From Prevotella sp. UBA2456 (GTDB lineage Bacteria; Bacteroidota; Bacteroidia; Bacteroidales; Bacteroidaceae): a DNA stretch of 28,699 bases. The DNA is taken from positions 50,467 to 79,165 of the forward strand of contig DDPY01000038.1 of assembly GCA_002342415.1 (NCBI GenBank). The letters are read 5' to 3'. The notes below the pieces were generated by a model. That model ran no database searches and was not told where the DNA came from. It worked only from the letters and a program-made list of their open reading frames with translations. The first letter of the stretch is position 1; the number at the start of each line of letters is the position of its first letter. The position numbers and the translations under genes were made by a program. Below, piece after piece: positions 14,596 through 22,936 of this stretch.

Positions 14596-15324
14596 TTAGC
14601 GAAAATTATAAAGCAGATGTTTGTAAAGACGCTTGTAGAACCACTTGAGCCTTTTCCATGGACGAGGCTTTGTGGGTATCAGCGTGGGCATAGACCCATC
14701 GGCAGTGCATTGGCATGCCAGACAGGGATGACTCCAGAAATAATGAACAAGCCCCATCTGGACGAGCCTGTTGTGAAGACAATCACTGGTCGTATCCGAT
14801 TTGTATTGTCTTACATATCCCATGATGGCTTCAGCCGCATGCTTATTCAGATAATAACAACCTGCATAGCGGTCTCTTTGTGCTGGATAAAGAATCTGTC
14901 CTCTTTTTCGCAGGCTACGTGGAACCAACAACAGACTGCTCTCCTCATAATTGGCAATAAAGGGCATTTGAGCATATCGATTACTATATTCATCCATGCT
15001 CTGCAAAAACAATTGCTTGAACGACGGATAGAACTGCAGGTCGTCTTCTATAATAAGGGCTCCCTCTAACCCTTTTTCCAAAATATATTGAGTTGCCAGC
15101 AAATGTTTGTAGGCGCATGAGGTACGTGGAAACTGTCCATACATGGTCTCTGGTTTACCATCATTAAGGAAATAACGATCCAAAATCTCTGGAGTAAGGT
15201 CTGCGACATCACCATCCAACACATAATGATAGGGCCATCCCAATGCATCAAGCTGTTTCTGCATGAAAACTTCGCGCTCCTTTTGGTCACGAACGTGGAT
15301 GATGAGTATCTGTACCTCTTTCAT
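14596..15324 (-). CDS. GT25-family LPS glycosyltransferase
   Basis: First gene of the nine-gene minus-strand operon, 242 residues from the ATG at 15324. MKEVQILIIHVRDQKERE is the standard GT25 beginning (an open frame reaches 18 codons further but would overlap the promoter). CAYKHLLATQYIL and LIIEDDLQFYP, with Glu-Asp-Asp at 93-95, are the GT25 catalytic blocks; GCYYLNKHAAEAIM follows. GT25 enzymes commonly add galactose or glucose to LPS or LOS outer core. The promoter at 15348-15378 gives a leader of about 18 bases. Confidence 0.88.
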   Translation of the reverse strand: MKEVQILIIHVRDQKEREVFMQKQLDALGWPYHYVLDGDVADLTPEILDRYFLNDGKPETMYGQFPRTSCAYKHLLATQYILEKGLEGALIIEDDLQFYPSFKQLFLQSMDEYSNRYAQMPFIANYEESSLLLVPRSLRKRGQILYPAQRDRYAGCYYLNKHAAEAIMGYVRQYKSDTTSDCLHNRLVQMGLVHYFWSHPCLACQCTADGSMPTLIPTKPRPWKRLKWFYKRLYKHLLYNFR

Positions 15325-15347
15325 ATTTTCGTATGGATTACCAGTTA

Positions 15348-15378
15348 CAAAAGTACAAAGAAATATCGATATACACAA
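15348..15378 (-). promoter_or_regulatory. Promoter of the minus-strand glycan operon
   Basis: On the minus strand, TACTTTTG (complement of 15348-15355) is preceded by 20 bases and then TTG (complement of 15376-15378), a good Bacteroidetes -7/-33 pair. It lies just before the GT25 start and faces away from the promoter at 15404-15435. Confidence 0.75.
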
Positions 15379-15403
15379 TTTTAAGTTAGAAAATTCACTT
15401 TTT

Positions 15404-15435
15404 TTTGGTAGTTTCCTATTGTTTCATTATCTTTG
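15404..15435 (+). promoter_or_regulatory. Promoter of the GT32-lpxL operon
   Basis: TTTG at 15404-15407, a 20-base spacer and TATCTTTG at 15428-15435 match the Bacteroidetes consensus. Transcription would begin near 15442, about 20 bases before the GT32 start. Confidence 0.82.
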
Positions 15436-15460
15436 TAACCAAAATAAGTTTCAGTTCAAG

Positions 15461-16225
15461 ATGATTCCTAAGAAAATCCATTATTGCTGGCTGAGCGACG
15501 ATCCATTTCCACCAAAGATTCGGAAATGCATGGACTCGTGGCACAAGACGCATCCCGACTATGAAATTATCAGATGGAATACCAAGAACTTCGACATCCA
15601 TTCCGTACCCTACGTCCACGAAGCCTACAAAGCGCGTAAATGGGCCTTTGCTGCTGACTATATCCGCATGCACGCACTGTATACTGAAGGGGGCATCTAT
15701 CTGGATTCAGATGTCGTATTGCTGAAGAGACTGGACGATTTTCTCGACAACTCCTTCTTCTCAAGCATGGAATATCACCCTATCCAGATAGAGAAGTGCG
15801 GCTCGATGCGCTATTTGGACAGTGAAGGACATCGCACAGAGGATGTCTTCATTCAGGGCATTCAGATTCAGGCGGCGGTAATGGGGGCAGAAAAGGGATG
15901 TCCTTTTGTAAAGGAAGTTCTTGACTGGTATCAGGACAAGCACTTTGTGAAGGAAGACGGCTCGCTGCGGACAGACATTCTCTCCCCTTATATCTATGCA
16001 AGGGTGGCTGAGAGCAAGGGGTTTGTCTATAAGGATATTGACCAACAGCTGCCTGACAGAATACACATCTATCCATCAGAGACCTTTGCGGGCAATAAGC
16101 ATGAAGTAACTAAGAACAGCTATGCCATTCACCTGTGTGCGCACTCCTGGCACCTGACTCCTTGGGAAAAGATTCGTCGCTTCTTGGGATTAAGCAAAAA
16201 ACACAAGCAGAGTCATGAAGTATAA
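15461..16225 (+). CDS. GT32-family capsular/LPS glycosyltransferase
   Basis: A 254-residue protein starting MIPKKIHYCWLSDD, the classic GT32 beginning. WAFAADYIRMHALYTEGGIYLDSDVVLLK carries the DxD at Asp82/Asp84. The family includes mannosyl- and galactosyltransferases of capsules and LPS. An open frame extends upstream into the antisense of the GT25 gene, but the promoter and the family start fix ATG 15461. Its last 11 bases overlap the acyltransferase gene, so the two are translationally coupled. Confidence 0.9.
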   Translation: MIPKKIHYCWLSDDPFPPKIRKCMDSWHKTHPDYEIIRWNTKNFDIHSVPYVHEAYKARKWAFAADYIRMHALYTEGGIYLDSDVVLLKRLDDFLDNSFFSSMEYHPIQIEKCGSMRYLDSEGHRTEDVFIQGIQIQAAVMGAEKGCPFVKEVLDWYQDKHFVKEDGSLRTDILSPYIYARVAESKGFVYKDIDQQLPDRIHIYPSETFAGNKHEVTKNSYAIHLCAHSWHLTPWEKIRRFLGLSKKHKQSHEV

Positions 16226-17180
16226 CATGGGACGATACAGAGCACTGAAGATGGCAGCATACTATTTGTTGCTGGGCGTATGGTATATGTTGTCTTTACT
16301 GCCTTTCTGGGTACACTATCTGCTCAGTGATCTGCTCTATCTGTTAGCCTATAAAATAATAGGATACCGTAAGAAAGTGGTGAGAAGCAATTTAGCCACA
16401 TCCTTCCCGGAAAAGACTCAAGAGGAACTGCTGCAGATAGAAAAGGGATTCTATCACTTCTTAGGCGACTATCTGGCAGAGAGTGTGAAACTGATCAGCA
16501 TCAGCAAGAAGAACCTGAAGAAACGACTCGTCTTCAAAGGACAGGAAATAGTGGAGCAGTGTGTGAATGACGGACAGTCGTGTGCCGTCTATCTGGGCCA
16601 CTACTGCAACTGGGAATGGATTACCTCCCTACCCCTCTGGGTGACTCCCAAGGCACAATGCGGACAGATATACCACCCGCTGGAAAATAAGGTTTTTGAC
16701 CGCGTCTTCCTCCGTCTGCGCCAGCGTATGGGTGCCGTCTGCATCCCCATGCAGGACACACTGCGCAAGATACTGAAGTATCGACAGCAGGGCCAGCCGG
16801 TGGTCATCGGCTACATCAGCGACCAGAAGCCCCAATGGGTGAACATCCACCACTGGGTAGACTTCCTGCATCACGACACCCCGGTGCTCACAGGCACCGA
16901 GCGCATAGCCCGCAAGGTGAAGCATGCCGTGTTCTATCTGGATGTGCGCCGCATCCGCAGAGGCTATTACGAGGCCGAGTTCCGCCTGATCACCCGCGAG
17001 CCCCAGCAGATGCCCGAATACCGGCTCACCGACATTTATTACGAGATGCTCGAAGCGAGCATCCGCCGAGCCCCGGAATTCTGGCTGTGGAGTCATAAAC
17101 GGTGGGCCCGCACCCGTGAGGAATTTAACGAGCGCTTCGAGGTCATTGACGGCAAGGTGATAGCGAAGGAAAAAAGCTGA
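16215..17180 (+). CDS. LpxL/HtrB-type lipid A acyltransferase
   Basis: A 321-residue inner-membrane acyltransferase that adds a secondary acyl chain to lipid A. An N-terminal membrane segment covers roughly 13-50, and the catalytic H-x4-E is His129 to Glu134 in GHYCNWEW. YISDQKP and the downstream VFYLDVRR block match the LpxL family in Bacteroidetes. ATG 16215 overlaps the GT32 gene; ATG 16227 is a possible alternative. The stop codon TGA at 17178 is the first triplet of the palindromic array at 17178-17233. Which acyl chain or position is used cannot be told. Confidence 0.9.
   Translation: MKYNMGRYRALKMAAYYLLLGVWYMLSLLPFWVHYLLSDLLYLLAYKIIGYRKKVVRSNLATSFPEKTQEELLQIEKGFYHFLGDYLAESVKLISISKKNLKKRLVFKGQEIVEQCVNDGQSCAVYLGHYCNWEWITSLPLWVTPKAQCGQIYHPLENKVFDRVFLRLRQRMGAVCIPMQDTLRKILKYRQQGQPVVIGYISDQKPQWVNIHHWVDFLHHDTPVLTGTERIARKVKHAVFYLDVRRIRRGYYEAEFRLITREPQQMPEYRLTDIYYEMLEASIRRAPEFWLWSHKRWARTREEFNERFEVIDGKVIAKEKS
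17045..17063. repeat. Intragenic palindrome in lpxL-type gene
   Basis: GATGCTCG and CGAGCATC are perfect eight-base arms around AAG. It may be chance codon choice (EMLEASIR), since the protein sequence is not obviously interrupted. Confidence 0.45.
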
Positions 17181-17233
17181 GTTAACTCAAATCATCGATT
17201 GAGTTAACTCGATGGATCGTTTGAGTTAACTCA
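17178..17233. repeat. Three 12-base palindromes at 22-base spacing; probable bidirectional terminator
   Basis: TGAGTTAACTCA occurs at 17178-17189, with one mismatch at 17200-17211, and again at 17222-17233; centres are exactly 22 bases apart. Adjacent copies also form a 12-pair stem (GAGTTAACTCAA with TTGAGTTAACTC, loop ATCATCGA). It fills the junction of two convergent genes, supplies the stop codon of the acyltransferase and ends eight bases before the LtaS-like stop. Termination in both directions, or protein binding on one DNA face, are possible roles. Confidence 0.75.
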
Positions 17234-17241
17234 GGTAATTT

Positions 17242-19278
17242 TCAGGGCTTCAACCGGTCCTGTTTCATACGTTCCATATACTGCTGGATGATAGCCTTCA
17301 ACTGGCGTTCCATCTGTGGAAGTTGAGAGTTTGCTACCGCCTCAGACTTTTCCAGCAGGTTGTGCTGCATCAGCGAGTCGGAGAGACTATAGAATGCCGT
17401 CGACTTTCGGCCGTCGAACTGCAACACATAGCCATTGCGCACATACTGATAGATGCCATTCAGATAGTTGACAGCCCAGGTGTCCTCGGCAGGCGTGTTC
17501 AGCACGTCGATGCCAAAGGCGAAGTAAGGTTTCTGATAGTGGAGCATGCCCAGCACGGTGGGCAGAATATCTATTTGCTGGGCAATCTTATCCACCACGT
17601 GTCCCTCGGGCTGCGCAGGGTCGAAGATGATAATGGGTGAGCAGAATCCGCCCAAGTCGGTCTTATACTCGGCATGATTGCTCATATTGGTATGGTCGCT
17701 GGTCAGCACGAAGAGGGTATTCTTGAACCACGGCTGCCGGCTGGCCGTCTGGAAGAAGCGTCCTAATGCCCGGTCGGTATAGCGGATGCACTTATGTATC
17801 TCGAGCTGTTCCTCAGGAAATTGCTTCTTATACTCCTCGGGCACCACGAAGGGATGATGGCTAGAGGCCGTGAAGACCGCCGTCATGAAAGGCTCCTGCA
17901 TCCCGCTCATCACCTCCGCATAATACTGCAGGAAGGGCTCGTCCCAGATGGCCCAGGTGCCATCGAAATCGTTCGTCCCCCGAGCGGCCTCATACTCCGT
18001 GCGGCCGTAGTAATGCTGGAAACCCGTTTTCTGTGCAAAGGCCTGAAAACCCATCGAGCCATTCTGTGCCCCGTGGAAGAATGCCGTCTGATAGCCTTCC
18101 CGTTGCAGGATGCCCGCCAGTCCGGAGAAGTCGTTCATCGAGGCGGGTGTCAGGATAAAGGGTTCTATGAACATCGGGATGCTCGACAGGATGCTGGGCA
18201 TGCCGTCTATCGACTTGCGGCCGTTGCAGTAACTGTATTTAAAGGTGGTGCTCTTGCTGATGAGCGAGTCGATGCAGGGGGTATAGCCCTGATAGCGGCC
18301 ATTCTCCAAAGTCTTGTTCAAGGCTCCGATATATTCGCGCCCGAAGCTCTCGACAATGAGGATTACCACGTTCTTCCTAGTCAGACTAGTTAAACTAGTT
18401 GAACTAGTCTGACTATTTTCACTAGCCAAACCAGATAAACCAAAAAGCCCGGCATGCACAGGAGTATAGACTGCCTCCATCTCCTTCCCGTCTGCAAAAT
18501 ACTGGGGCACCACAAAGACATTCTTGCCAATGGTGCGAATCAGCGAGAAGGGTGTGTTAAGTACTAATGCCGCATCGGTAGGCCGCACGACATACTGGTT
18601 GGCATTCGACACCGTGATGGGACGTACGGCAGTGGTAAAGCCCCCGCGCATTCCCGCCACACAGAAGGGTGCAAAGAGCAGTAGTGACAACAGACAGGCT
18701 AAACTATAGTGCCACCATTTGTAAGAGGTGAGAGGTGAGAGGTGACAGTTGACTGGTGACAGTTGAGAGAAAAGAGAATAGAAACCGAGACGGGGTTGGG
18801 CATAGCACCACCAGAGGAAAGCCATGACAGCCACAAACAGCAACACAAAATACCAGTGATGCAACAGCTCGGTACCGACGATGCCCGCCAGATTTCCCTC
18901 GTTGGAGAACTCGCTGAACACGGTAGTCGTGGTGCGTCGCATGGTGTATTGGAAATAAACCGCATCAGCCAGATTGATGGCCAAGGCAATGCCGTTTACC
19001 AACAGGAAGAGTCCCTTGCAAAAACGATGATAGGCAGGCCGTTCCTTCCAATGCAGCGGAAAAAGCATCAGCACGACATACAGCACATTGGTATAGAGAA
19101 TGGCTGAAGTGTCGAACAACAGTCCGCCGCGCCAGACATCATAGCTATAAGTCAGCAGCGTACTGTTCTCTAAATAGTATGCCAGTCGCGCTATCTGATA
19201 GACCACATAGACCAGCAGCAGGTTCCACAACACCGCCAGCAATGGGCTGTATATCTTCTGAAGCAGTTGTCTCATCAT
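17242..19278 (-). CDS. LtaS-like membrane phosphotransferase (sulfatase fold), second copy
   Basis: A 678-residue enzyme with about five N-terminal membrane segments (to about residue 210) and a periplasmic alkaline-phosphatase/sulfatase-fold domain from about 302. VILIVESFG supplies the metal ligand Glu310, and Ser356 in GRKSIDG is the likely nucleophile at the LtaS Thr300 position; SDHTNMSNH gives later metal ligands. Family members transfer glycerol-phosphate or phosphoethanolamine head groups from phospholipids to polymers or lipid A. Two low-complexity inserts occur: residues 172-185 from a heptamer array and 288-301 from a palindromic ACTAGT repeat, both at domain linkers. Last gene of the miaB operon, 15 bases after the first copy. 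Confidence 0.85.
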   Translation of the reverse strand: MMRQLLQKIYSPLLAVLWNLLLVYVVYQIARLAYYLENSTLLTYSYDVWRGGLLFDTSAILYTNVLYVVLMLFPLHWKERPAYHRFCKGLFLLVNGIALAINLADAVYFQYTMRRTTTTVFSEFSNEGNLAGIVGTELLHHWYFVLLFVAVMAFLWWCYAQPRLGFYSLFSQLSPVNCHLSPLTSYKWWHYSLACLLSLLLFAPFCVAGMRGGFTTAVRPITVSNANQYVVRPTDAALVLNTPFSLIRTIGKNVFVVPQYFADGKEMEAVYTPVHAGLFGLSGLASENSQTSSTSLTSLTRKNVVILIVESFGREYIGALNKTLENGRYQGYTPCIDSLISKSTTFKYSYCNGRKSIDGMPSILSSIPMFIEPFILTPASMNDFSGLAGILQREGYQTAFFHGAQNGSMGFQAFAQKTGFQHYYGRTEYEAARGTNDFDGTWAIWDEPFLQYYAEVMSGMQEPFMTAVFTASSHHPFVVPEEYKKQFPEEQLEIHKCIRYTDRALGRFFQTASRQPWFKNTLFVLTSDHTNMSNHAEYKTDLGGFCSPIIIFDPAQPEGHVVDKIAQQIDILPTVLGMLHYQKPYFAFGIDVLNTPAEDTWAVNYLNGIYQYVRNGYVLQFDGRKSTAFYSLSDSLMQHNLLEKSEAVANSQLPQMERQLKAIIQQYMERMKQDRLKP
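18378..18415. repeat. Intragenic palindrome/tandem ACTAGT repeat
   Basis: TAGTCAGACTAGTT at 18378-18391 pairs perfectly with AACTAGTCTGACTA at 18402-18415. Read in the coding direction it is also a nine-base tandem repeat (ACTAGTTCA, ACTAGTTTA, ACTAGTCTG) encoding a Ser/Thr-rich linker just before the catalytic domain of the LtaS-like protein. Confidence 0.88.
18724..18765. repeat. In-frame heptamer array in the LtaS-like gene
   Basis: Six units (AGAGGTG three times, ACAGTTG, ACTGGTG, ACAGTTG), 42 bases in all, encode residues 172-185 between two membrane segments. The same units as the array at 971-1023 are used, but here inside a gene. Confidence 0.92.
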
Positions 19279-19293
19279 TGCATATACGTTTAT

Positions 19294-21102
19294 TTACCTT
19301 TTATCCAGGTCCTTGGAGGCGGCTTGCAGGATAGCCTGTCCGCGCCGTAGCAGTTCCTTCGCATGGGGACCATGCTCTGCTACCACGCGACGGCTCACAA
19401 AGTCGTAGTTGACAAAGCTGGTACTGTCATATACCGAGATGCCGTCATCATAGGTATTGATGGCAAAGGGCTTCGTATAGGTAGCACTCAACACATCACG
19501 ACTGAAGGCATAGTCATCGTGCGGAAGTCCTAACTGTCCCAACAGTGTGGCTGGCAAGTCGGTCTGATTGCACACCTGTTCAAAGCGCCGTGGAGCCTTG
19601 ACCGCACCACCAACCCAAAGCATCGGTATCCGGTTCTTCAGGGGATCAGCCTCTGTCAGGTCAGCATAGGGAATCCCATGGTCGGGCAAGAGCACTACCA
19701 GCGTATTGTGCCACTGAGGCGACTGGCGCAGCTGCTGGATAAAGCGGCCTATACACTGGTCGAGATAGTAGAAGGCATTCAGCTTCTCGTCTTCAAATTG
19801 CTGGATGGGCACATCCCAGGGCTGATGACTGCTCAGCGTGGAGTAGCCGATGAGATAAGGCTGAGTTGCGGTGGCAGTCATCGAGTGCAGTGTCTTGAAG
19901 GTAATGTCGTCGCGCACACCCCAGCGGCCAGTCTTCTGTTCCTCTATGGTGTAGTCGGCTTTCCAAGTCAGTTGTTCAAAGCCGCCCGACACCAGATAGC
20001 CGCGCATATTGGTAAAGTTGATGTCGCCTCCATATATATAATAGGTATGGTAGCCCCGTTCCGATTGTAGGGTTTTGGCCATATTAGGCAGCGAACGCGA
20101 CTTGGCGGGCATCTTCATCACTGACATCGTGGGGAACGAAGGGTAGCCACTCCAGGTGCAAACCGTTCCTCGGTCCGTGCGCCAGGTATTGCCATAGCAG
20201 TTGGCAAAGTAGATACCCTCACGCATCAGACGGTTCAGATTGGGCATGACATCCGTCCGTCCGCCGACCTCGGTAAACACACTGCCACAGCTCTCCATGA
20301 GAATGACTATGATATTGGGCTGACGGGTGTTGAGCAGCGTATCACTGTCCACCGACTGGAGGTCGTAATATTCCCGTACCACTCGCTGGCTCTCCGCATC
20401 CTCCATAAAGTGATAGGTCATTGTCGTGGATGTCTTTTCGAGCGATGCAAAGAAAGAGAACACGGGGTTGACAGCCGAATGGTTCAGAAACTGGTTTTGG
20501 GAGTAGTACACCTGACCGATGTTGGTAGTCGACTCATCCAGTCCGCCCCGGATACCAATCACGATACAGGGGATGGCCAACAAGCCTCCCAGAGTAGACA
20601 GGATGCGATGCTTCACGGCAGGCAGGCGGAGTGGAATCTTCCAGTAACCCCAGGCAAAGAGTAGGGTCAACAGCACGACAGTCAAGAGCCGTAGGAGGAT
20701 ATAGCCCGTCGAGACGCTTGCCATTGCCTCGGTAGGAGTCTCTAAATACTGCAGACAGGAGGCATCGAGCTTAAACAGCCAGAACTCATAGAGGCTGGTA
20801 TCTGCCACAAAGGCCAACACCATAGCAAAGGCAATGACGGCATAGAAAGGACGGAGAATCGAGCGGAATATCCGTTCGTTAGGCAGCCAGATGCTGGCCC
20901 AGACACACAGGAAGGGTACACTCAGTATGTAGAGCGACATGCTGAGGTCGAGGCCCAGCCCATGACGGACGACATCCAGCACATCAGCCAAACCAAAGGA
21001 CTGGCTGCCGGCATGATAGCACATAAAAGCCAGCTTGGCCAACACGAAGATAACCACCGTCAGCAGGTAGACTTCCGCCAGATAGAATATTCGTTTCACC
21101 AT
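19294..21102 (-). CDS. LtaS-like membrane phosphotransferase (sulfatase fold), first copy
   Basis: A 602-residue protein with about five membrane segments in residues 1-185 and a periplasmic catalytic domain from about 260. Glu270 in VILMESCG is the metal ligand, and Thr309 in NTWRTDRG is the likely nucleophile, as in LtaS-type and EptA-type enzymes; LLPDHG carries further metal ligands. It is only distantly similar to the second copy (shared motifs, different lengths and inserts), so the two probably use different acceptors or donors. It follows the ABC exporter after four bases, which suggests that it acts on the exported lipid. Substrate is unknown. Confidence 0.87.
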   Translation of the reverse strand: MVKRIFYLAEVYLLTVVIFVLAKLAFMCYHAGSQSFGLADVLDVVRHGLGLDLSMSLYILSVPFLCVWASIWLPNERIFRSILRPFYAVIAFAMVLAFVADTSLYEFWLFKLDASCLQYLETPTEAMASVSTGYILLRLLTVVLLTLLFAWGYWKIPLRLPAVKHRILSTLGGLLAIPCIVIGIRGGLDESTTNIGQVYYSQNQFLNHSAVNPVFSFFASLEKTSTTMTYHFMEDAESQRVVREYYDLQSVDSDTLLNTRQPNIIVILMESCGSVFTEVGGRTDVMPNLNRLMREGIYFANCYGNTWRTDRGTVCTWSGYPSFPTMSVMKMPAKSRSLPNMAKTLQSERGYHTYYIYGGDINFTNMRGYLVSGGFEQLTWKADYTIEEQKTGRWGVRDDITFKTLHSMTATATQPYLIGYSTLSSHQPWDVPIQQFEDEKLNAFYYLDQCIGRFIQQLRQSPQWHNTLVVLLPDHGIPYADLTEADPLKNRIPMLWVGGAVKAPRRFEQVCNQTDLPATLLGQLGLPHDDYAFSRDVLSATYTKPFAINTYDDGISVYDSTSFVNYDFVSRRVVAEHGPHAKELLRRGQAILQAASKDLDKR

Positions 21103-21106
21103 CAGC

Positions 21107-22936
21107 CTAAACTTTTTGCATATCCGTCAGGTGCTTGTAGTATCCATCCATGGCGAGCAACTCGTCATGCGTGCCGCGCTCCACTATCTGACCTTCGTGC
21201 AGCACACAAATCTCGTCGGCATTCTTGATGGTGCTCAGACGGTGGGCAATGGCTACCGTCGTACGCGTCTTCATCAGCCGCTCCAAGGCATCCTGTACCA
21301 GTCGCTCGCTCTCGGTGTCGAGGGCTGAGGTGGCCTCGTCGAGGATGAGGATGGGCGGATTCTTCAGAATAGCCCGGGCAATGGATACGCGCTGCCGCTG
21401 CCCGCCTGAGAGTCGCCCGCCGCGGTCACCGATGTTGGTATCAAACTGGTGTTCCGACTGCATAATGAAGTCGTAGGCATTGGCTATCCTGGCTGCCTCG
21501 ACAATCTGTTCGTCAGTGGCAGCTTCGACACCGAACGAGATATTGTTGCGGAACGAGTCGTTGAAGAGGATGGCCTCTTGGTTCACATTGCCTATCAACT
21601 GGCGCAGGTCGTGGATGCCTAAGTCTTTCACATTGATGCCGTCAATAAGCACCTCGCCCTCCTGCACATCATAATAGCGGGGTATGAGGTCGACCATGGT
21701 CGACTTGCCAGAACCCGACTGACCTACAATGGCAATGGTCTTGCCCTTGGGAATAATCAGATTGATGTCGCGCAGTACCCACTGTTCGCCATAGCGGAAC
21801 GACACATGACGGAACTCTATCTGATGCTCAAACGAGGCAATATGCTTGGGCTGTGCCACCTCCTTGATGGTATTCTCGGCTAACAATATCTTGTCGATAC
21901 GCTCCATTGAGGCCAGTCCCTTGGGAATGTTGTACCCCACCTTCGACACCTCCTTCAGCGGATTGATGATGGAATAGAGGATGACCATGTAATAGATAAA
22001 GGTCGGACCGGAGAGGGTCTGGTTATTCAACACCAGCACACCGCCAAACCACAATACGATGACAATCATGCAGGTGCCTAAGAACTCGCTAAGCGGATGG
22101 CCTATGTTCTGGCGGATGTTCACCCACATGATGTCATTGCGATAGGTGGAATTGATGTTGTTGAACTTCTGCCGCATCTTGTCCTCGGCACAGAAAGCCT
22201 TGATGATGCGCAGTCCGCCTAAAGTCTCATCGACCACGCTCATAGTGTCGCTCCATAGGGCCTGCGCCTTGATGCTCTGAGCTTTCAGCTTACGACCTAT
22301 CCACCCCATAAACCAGCCTATCAGGGGGATGATCACCACTGAGAAAAGTGTCAGCTGCCATGAGATGATGATGAGCGTGGTGAAATAGGAGATGATAAGG
22401 ATAGGATTCTTGAACATCAGGTCGAGGCTCGACATGATACTGGTCTCCACCTCCTGCACATCACCCGTCATACGGGCTATGATGTCGCCCTTGCGCTCCT
22501 CGGTGAAGAAGCCTAAGGGCAGGCGTACTATCTTTTCGTACAACTGGTTGCGCATATCGCGCACCACTCCGGTACGGATGGGCACTACACTGGATGACGA
22601 GAGGAAGTAGGCAATGGTCTTCAGCAATGTGGCCACAATCAGGAACAGTCCGATGAAGAGCAGGGTCGTCGTACTGCCCATATCGGTAATGAGGTGGTTG
22701 ATGTAGTAATAGACATTGTTGACCAACACATCCTTCAGGCTGCCCTCGCTCCAGTCCATCAGCCGCTCGGCTACCACCTCATCGCCTGTCTTGAACAGTA
22801 TCTGCAAGATGGGAATCAGGGCGGCGAAAGAGAAGATGTTAAGCAGGGCCGACAGGATATTGAACACAATCGACAGCACGACATACTTCTTGTAAGGCGA
22901 TACGAAACGCCTCAGCACTTGTATAAAGTCCTTCAT
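21107..22936 (-). CDS. MsbA-type ABC exporter (fused membrane and ATPase domains)
   Basis: A 609-residue half-transporter that acts as a homodimer. Six membrane segments fall in residues 18-330, followed by the nucleotide-binding domain: Walker A GQSGSGKST at 405-413, signature LSGGQRQR at 509-516, Walker B ILILDEATSALD at 529-540, then the switch histidine in AIAHRLST. The length and the linker ERIDKILLAEN fit the MsbA/lipid A flippase branch. The neighbours (LtaS-like transferases, lpxL, glycosyltransferases) support a lipid A-core or glycolipid substrate, although Bacteroidetes carry several such exporters. The start overlaps the miaB stop by four bases. Confidence 0.9.
   Translation of the reverse strand: MKDFIQVLRRFVSPYKKYVVLSIVFNILSALLNIFSFAALIPILQILFKTGDEVVAERLMDWSEGSLKDVLVNNVYYYINHLITDMGSTTTLLFIGLFLIVATLLKTIAYFLSSSSVVPIRTGVVRDMRNQLYEKIVRLPLGFFTEERKGDIIARMTGDVQEVETSIMSSLDLMFKNPILIISYFTTLIIISWQLTLFSVVIIPLIGWFMGWIGRKLKAQSIKAQALWSDTMSVVDETLGGLRIIKAFCAEDKMRQKFNNINSTYRNDIMWVNIRQNIGHPLSEFLGTCMIVIVLWFGGVLVLNNQTLSGPTFIYYMVILYSIINPLKEVSKVGYNIPKGLASMERIDKILLAENTIKEVAQPKHIASFEHQIEFRHVSFRYGEQWVLRDINLIIPKGKTIAIVGQSGSGKSTMVDLIPRYYDVQEGEVLIDGINVKDLGIHDLRQLIGNVNQEAILFNDSFRNNISFGVEAATDEQIVEAARIANAYDFIMQSEHQFDTNIGDRGGRLSGGQRQRVSIARAILKNPPILILDEATSALDTESERLVQDALERLMKTRTTVAIAHRLSTIKNADEICVLHEGQIVERGTHDELLAMDGYYKHLTDMQKV

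Noticed and set aside
15263..15460. Longer N terminus for the GT32 gene
   Set aside because: The extension would overlap the GT25 gene and both promoters. MIPKKIHYCW is the family's normal start.
16629..17096. Long open frame antisense to the lpxL-type gene
   Set aside because: The plus-strand protein has clear catalytic motifs, and the antisense translation is low-complexity with no recognisable family. The same applies to the antisense frames at 3821-4357, 10545-11111, 11726-12391, 17794-18393 and 26407-27018.
19294..21102. Formylglycine-dependent sulfatase that could be the target of the SUMF1 module
   Set aside because: The LtaS-like proteins lack the C/S-x-P-x-R motif; their nucleophiles are Thr or Ser in the phosphotransferase arrangement.
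21689..21704. Perfect 16-base palindrome GTCGACCATGGTCGAC in the exporter gene
   Set aside because: It encodes the conserved STMVDL sequence just after Walker A, so it is explained by the protein and chance codon choice.
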